Shown piece after piece: positions 59,001 to 64,000 of a stretch of DNA of 64,000 bases. The DNA lies in contig OX392545.1 in NCBI GenBank assembly GCA_947623455.1, forward strand, positions 27,789,001 through 27,853,000, given 5' to 3'. Source of the DNA: Mimachlamys varia. Its lineage: Eukaryota > Mollusca > Bivalvia > Pectinida > Pectinidae. The notes beneath the pieces are model-generated. The model was given only the letters and a program-made list of their open reading frames with translations, was not told the DNA's origin and made no database searches. The position numbers and the translations under genes were made by a program. Position 1 is the stretch's first letter, and each line of letters begins with the position of its first letter.

Positions 59001-62000
59001 ATATTATGATAATGATGTAGTGGATAATGATAATGTTGATGAGAATAAGGTTGAAGATGATGTAGATGGGGATTATGTGAATAAACAACATGCCGAAGAG
59101 GATGCGTATAATGATGAGGATGTAGAGAAAGATGAAGATAAGAATGGTGAGGATGAGGATGTTGATGATGCAAATAAGCAGGATACGGATGATGTGATGG
59201 AGGATGATGAGAATCAGAATGGTGAGGATGAAGATAATGATGTGGAACATAAGGAGGATGTGGATGAGGATAAATATGGATGAGGATTGTTAATAAACAA
59301 GATGCGGATAATGATGTGTAGAATGATGAGGATGTAGAGGAGGATGGTGATGATAATCAGAATGGTAAAGATGAGGTGGATGATATGGATAGGCAGGATG
59401 AAAATTGGGATGCAGTTGATGAGGATAAGAATTGTGAGGATGATGAGAATGAGGATGCGAATAAGCAGGATGTGCATGTTGATGGGGATGAGGATAAACA
59501 GAATGTGCATGTTGATGAGGATGTGAATGGAGAAAGATGATGTGGATGATGTCGATGGAGGAGGATGTGTATACTGATGAGGATGTAGAGGATAATAATG
59601 TGAATGATGATGAAATTGATGAGGAAAATGATGAGAGTAAGGTGGAAAATGAGGATAAAAATCCTGCTGATGAGGATGATGTGGATGTTTAAGGATGTGG
59701 AGAATGATACTAGTAATCAGAATGGTGTGGATGAGGCTGTTGATGAGGTGGAGGATGGTAGGGATGATGTAAATAAGCAGGATGTGGATGATGTGAATAG
59801 AGGATGATGATATTGATAGTGATGTAGAAGAGGATGAAGTTGATGAGAATGAGGATGCTGTTGACGAGGATAAGAATGTTGAGGATGATAATGTTGATGA
59901 GGATGAGATAGATGATGGTGACGATTACAATGATTAAGGGTGTGGATGATGAGGAGGATGTGGATGAAAGTGAGAATATTGATGAGAATTAGGTGGATGT
60001 TGAGGATGAAGTTGATGTGGATGAAGATTATGTGGTTACAGAAAGAAGGATGCAGATGATGATGTGTATAATGATGTTGATGATGATAAGAATGGTGAGG
60101 ATGTTGATAAGTGGAGAATGAGGAGAAAGATGCGGATGATGATGTGGTTGGAGGATGATGTTTAAGAGGATGATGTTGATAAGGATGAAGATGAAGGATG
60201 AGGATAATATGTAGAGGAAGAGAAGGATGTAGAGGATGTGGATATAGATGAGGATTATGTGCGTGATGCAGATGATGTGGATGAGAATGAGGATTTTGAT
60301 GGGTGTGTGGAAGATGAGGATAAATATTATATGGAAGAAGACGATGCAGATGTTGTGGAGGTTTTTGATGAAGATGATGATGAGTATTAAGATGATATGG
60401 AGGATGCAGATAATGAGATGGATGAAGAATTATGTGGAAAAGGATGATATTGTAGAGGATAATGATGTCGAGGATGAGAATGATGAAGTTGATAAGGATA
60501 AGAATGGTGAGGATGCTGCTGTTGATGAGGAAGATGTGGATAAGCAGCGTGATGATGTGGATGTGGATGTTGATGTGGATGTTGATGTGGATGTTGATGT
60601 GGATGTTGATGTGGATGTTGATGTGGATGTTGATGTGGATGTTGATGTGGATGTTGATGTGGATGTTGATGTGGATGTTGATGTGGATGATGATGTGGAT
60701 GTTGATCTGGATGTTGATGTGGATGTTGATGTGGATGTTGATGTGGATGTGGATGATGTGGATGTTGATGTGGATGATGATGTGGATGATGATGTGGATG
60801 TTGATGTGGATGTAGATGTGGATGTAGATGTGGATGTAGATGCGGATGATGTGGATGTGGATGATGATGTGGATGTGGATGATGATGTGGATGTGGATGA
60901 TGATGTGGATGTGGATGATGATGATGATGTGGATGATGATGTGGATGTGGATGATGATGATGTGGATGATGATGATGTGGATTATGATGATGTGGATTAT
61001 GATGATGTGGATGATGATGATGTGGATGATGATGATGTGGATGATGATGATGTGGATGATGATGATGTGGATGATGATGATGTGGATGATGATGATGTGG
61101 ATGATGATGATGTGGATGATGTGGATGATGATGATGTGGATGATGATGATGTGGATGATGATGATGTGGATGATGATGATGTGGATGATGATGATGTGGA
61201 TGATGATGATGTGGATGATGATGATGTGGATGATGATGATGTGGATGATGATGATGTGGATGATGATGATGTGGATGATGTGGATGATGATGATGTGGAT
61301 GTGGATGATGATGTGGATGTGGATGATGATGTGGATGTGGATGATGATGTGGATGTGGATGATGATGTGGATGTGGATGATGATGTGGATGTGGATGATG
61401 ATGTGGATGTGGATGTGGATGATGATGATGATGTGGATGTGGATGATGATGTGGATGTGGATGATGATGTGGATGTGGATGATGATGTGGATGTGGATGA
61501 TGATGTGGATGTGGATGATGATGTGGATGTGGATGATGATGTGGATGTGGATGTGGATGAGGATGTGGATGTGGATGTTGATGTTGATGTTGAAGTTGAT
61601 GATGTTGATGTGGATGATGATGATGTTGATGTGGATGATGATGATGTGAATGATAATGATGATGTTGATGATTATGTTGATGATGTTGATGATGTTGGTG
61701 ATGTTGGTGATGATGTGGATGATTCGATGTTGATGTGGATGATGATGATGATGTTGATGTGGATAATGTTGATGTCGATGATGTTGATGATGATGTGGAT
61801 GACTCGATGTTGATGTGGATGATGATGTTGATGTGGATGATGATGATGATGTTGATGATGATGGTGGTGTTGATGTGGATGATGTTGATGTGGATGATGA
61901 TGGTGATGATGATGGTGATGATGTGGATGATTATGATGATGATGATTATGATGATGATGATGATGTTGATAATGATGATGTTGATGTGGATGATGCTGTT

Positions 62001-62850
62001 GATGTGGATGATGTAGATGTAGATGATGATGTTGATGTAGATGATGATGTTGATGTTGATGTGGATGATGTTGATGTAGATGATGATGTTGATGTTGATG
62101 ATGTTGATGTAGATGATGATGTTGATGTAGATGATGATGTTGATGATTATGTGGATGATGTTGACGTAGATGATGATGTTGATGTTGATGTGGATGATGA
62201 TGTTGATGTGGATAATGATGTTGATGATGATGATGATGATGATGATGTGGATGACTCGATGTTGATGTGGATGATGATGATGATGTTGATGTGGATAATG
62301 ATGATGTTGATGATGATGTTGATGTTGATTATGTTGATGTGGATGATGATGATGTGGATGATGACGATGATGATGTGGATGATAATGATTGAGAATCAGA
62401 ATGTAGATGATGTAGAGGATTATGTGGAGGTGGGTGATGTGGACGATGGGCATGTGGATAATGACGAAGATGATGTAGAGGTGGGCGATGTGGAGGAAGA
62501 GGATGATGAAGATAATTTTGATAATGCGGATGATATGGATGAGAATGATGAGGATGTTGATGATGGGAAAGAAGAGCGGATGAAGATGTGGAGGATCGGG
62601 TAAATGAGGATGCTGATGATGTGAATAAGAAGGAGGATGCAGAAAATGAAGAGGCTTATAATGTGAAGGAGGAGGATGTGGAGTAGTGATTGAGAATAAT
62701 GAGGTTGTTGTGGATGAAGATGATGTTGTTGATGAGGATGTGTATGAGGGTGAAGATGTGGATAATGTGTATGATGAGGTTGAGAATCAGAATGGTGATG
62801 ATTTGAATGAGTATGTGTATGATGATGATGTGGACGAGCATGTGAATTAT
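56026..62850. repeat. 6.8-kb GAT-rich array of 3-, 6- and 12-bp periodicity
   Basis: Variable GATGAT, GATGTG and GAGGAT modules, nearly free of C on the plus strand. There are sub-blocks: GATGATGATAATGATGATGT (58.1-59.0 kb), GATGTTGATGTG (60.55-60.83 kb) and GATGATGATGTG (60.9-61.3 kb). Forward frames give Asp/Val- or Met/Trp-rich peptides, reverse frames His/Pro-rich ones. The frames shift repeatedly, have no splice or start context, and are best explained by repeat period. The array ends about 48 bp before a putative exon. Confidence 0.85.
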
Positions 62851-62897
62851 TATGTTGAAATAGCCCAAAAATATTACTTACCAATATATTTTTACAG

Positions 62898-62989
62898 ATG
62901 GACGAAGGTTGATTTACCATCTAATGATGCTGGATATATACAGTATAACCTGTTTAAACTGGGACCAAAATGTTTGACCGTATGTAGAG
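62898..62989 (+). CDS. Possible internal exon of an unknown gene
   Basis: A good acceptor (CAATATATTTTTACAG|A) and donor (TAGAG|GTAAGA) enclose 92 bp. It reads, from phase 2, WTKVDLPSNDAGY...YNLFKLGPKCLTVCR. The composition is protein-like and unlike the neighbouring GAT array. I do not recognise the family, and no partner exon was found on the plus strand in this window. The upstream exon would lie beyond the array. Confidence 0.4.
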
Positions 62990-63057
62990 GTAAGATATCA
63001 GTAAAAGGAAGGGCCAAACCAAACAGTAAGGCCGCAATAGACAGGATTTCAGATTAG

Positions 63058-63265
63058 ACAGGGCCAGTTTTGAAAGTTATACTGTATAATATTTGGCTTT
63101 ACTAGTAACACTCAAGTTGTGTATGTTGTGTATGATTTGCAAGTTTTTATCATGCATGTTGTCTGTAGTTTATATGACAATTCAGTCACTATATTTTTGT
63201 TTCATTCATTTTTAAAAGCAAGAGGAAAATAATTCAACTTTTTGAAGAATTTTATTGCTTGTCTA
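63058..63265. other. Spacer with a minus-strand AATAAA
   Basis: AT-rich sequence. Minus-strand AATAAA at 63251-63256 lies about 10 nt after the stop codon of the putative terminal exon at 63266. Confidence 0.4.
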
Positions 63266-63618
63266 TCATGGTCTGGGTTGGTCATTCTGAATAGTCCTAG
63301 ATCTTGGTCCTGCAAAATACAAGCAAAAGAGTTTTGTTATTATTTTGGTAGTGATATGTTGATTACTGTTATTAATTAAATACTTTTAACATTTCCAGGA
63401 GCAACATACAATACATACGTACATAAAACCAATATGTGTTGAAAATAATAGTTAATAGTGAAAACAAGACTCTCTCATGCCTGAAATCTGTAATATCAAA
63501 TTTTAAATGAAGCGTTTCTTTGTTGCAATGACTTTAAATGTTTTCATCCAGAGTAAGATAATTTCTCAATTTAAAGTCACAGAAACAGGTAAATATCATA
63601 AGAAACCTTTTTCTTACT
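63266..63618 (-). CDS. Possible 3' end of a minus-strand gene (two exon pieces)
   Basis: Exon A ends at 63618 with KDEKIEKR in frame and donor GAGAA|GTAAGA. Exon B (63266-63309) has acceptor TTGTATTTTGCAG|G and in matching phase reads RPRSRTIQNDQPRP then TGA, with AATAAA close behind. The same frame upstream is a His-rich repeat (NHHHQKDE) but has TAG stops at 63721-63723 and 63772-63774. So either exon A begins left of 63721 or the locus is not coding. No family recognised. Confidence 0.3.
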
Positions 63619-63639
63619 TCTCTTTTCGATCTTCTCATC

Positions 63640-63990
63640 TTTCTGATGGTAATGGTGGTTCTCATCTTCCTGGTGGTGGTGGTTCTCATCTTTTAAGTGG
63701 TAGTGGTGGTTCTCATCTTTCTAGTGGTGGTTCTCATCTTTCTGGTGGTGGTGGTGGTGGTTCTCATCTTTCTAGTGGTGGCGGTGGTGGTACTCGTCTT
63801 TCTGGTGGTGACGGTGGTGGTTCTCGCCTTTCTGGTGGTGGCGGTGGTGGTTCCCATCTTTCTGATGGTGGTGGTTCTCGTCTTTCTGGTGGTGGTGGTG
63901 GTTTTCATCTTTCTGGTGGTGGTGGTTCTCGTCTTTCTGGTGGTGGTGGCTGTTCTCTTCTTTCTGGTGGTGGTTTTCATCTTTCTGGCC
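63640..63990. repeat. ~24-30-bp minisatellite at right edge
   Basis: Plus-strand units GGTGGTGGTTCTCATCTTTC T with variable numbers of GGT. On the minus strand they read CAGAAAGATGAGAACCACCA. The minus-strand sequence just before the putative donor, CATCAGAAAGATGAGAAG, is one unit, so this array too may have arisen at an exon end. Confidence 0.8.
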
Positions 63991-64000
63991 ATCATTTTGT

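Noticed and set aside
60248..61813. 521-codon Asp/Val-rich open frame, tempting as an acidic shell-matrix protein
   Set aside because: It starts in a Met/Trp-rich frame of the same repeat. Its openness follows from the 3/6/12-bp period, and the reverse strand is open for even longer (60387-62453). No signal peptide, splice site or unique domain flanks it.
60387..62453. 688-codon His/Pro-rich reverse frame
   Set aside because: It is the mirror image of the GAT array, with no start context or non-repeat domain except low-complexity ends.

Overview
The window looks like a stretch of an intron-rich, AT-rich, repeat-laden animal genome, most likely a bivalve mollusc. The clues are spliced genes with GT-AG introns, recognisable metazoan proteins, and the repeats: pearl/Helitron-like elements with ~160-bp internal repeats, many palindromic MITEs, and tRNA- and 5S-derived SINE fragments. 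No bacterial or viral gene was recognised. All calls were made by eye from the sequence; no database search was run.

Genes. (1) Minus strand, 2232-2400: N-terminal coding exon of a HINFP-like C2H2 zinc-finger protein; its later exons were not found and probably lie off the left edge. (2) Minus strand, 22553-46395: a complete 8-exon DHHC palmitoyltransferase of the ZDHHC3/7 (Drosophila Dnz1) type. I joined it exon by exon; all phases match and the CDS is 798 nt (265 aa plus stop). (3) Plus strand, 46609-48716: a 3-exon gene for an unrecognised 78-aa single-pass membrane protein, head-to-head with the ZDHHC gene across a 213-bp interval with CCAAT and ETS-type motifs. (4) Plus strand, 62898-62989: a possible internal exon of an unknown gene. 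(5) Minus strand, 63266-63618: a possible 3' end of a gene running off the right edge. (6) A dead mariner-type transposase at about 9640-10610.

Repeats, left to right: a TIR element (555-1703), the HINFP minisatellite (1745-2231), SINE-like units (2880-3410), a ~1-kb foldback (4525-5483), MITEs, mariner remnant and two Helitron-like tails (5.8-13.1 kb), MITEs and minisatellites (13.3-22 kb), arrays inside ZDHHC introns 7, 5 and 3 (22.8-23.4, 24.8-29.2 and 36.1-38.3 kb), a ten-unit pearl-like element in intron 1 (41.4-43.35 kb), a ~2.2-kb inverted pair (43.8-46.0 kb), MITEs and a TIR element (47-55 kb), a MITE-end-derived minisatellite (55.5-56.0 kb), and a 6.8-kb GAT-rich array (56.0-62.85 kb).

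Main discovery. Several minisatellites grow out of exon-intron junctions. The 35-bp array in ZDHHC intron 3 is about 63 degenerate copies of the end of the exon encoding the catalytic DHHC motif together with its splice donor. The HINFP array is made from the donor of that exon, and the last ~60 bp of the exon is itself present three times. The 34-bp array of intron 5 aligns with the acceptor and first bases of exon 6. The GAT array and the right-edge array also abut putative splice sites. This suggests splice-junction-seeded minisatellite birth, leaving decoy splice sites in the pre-mRNA.
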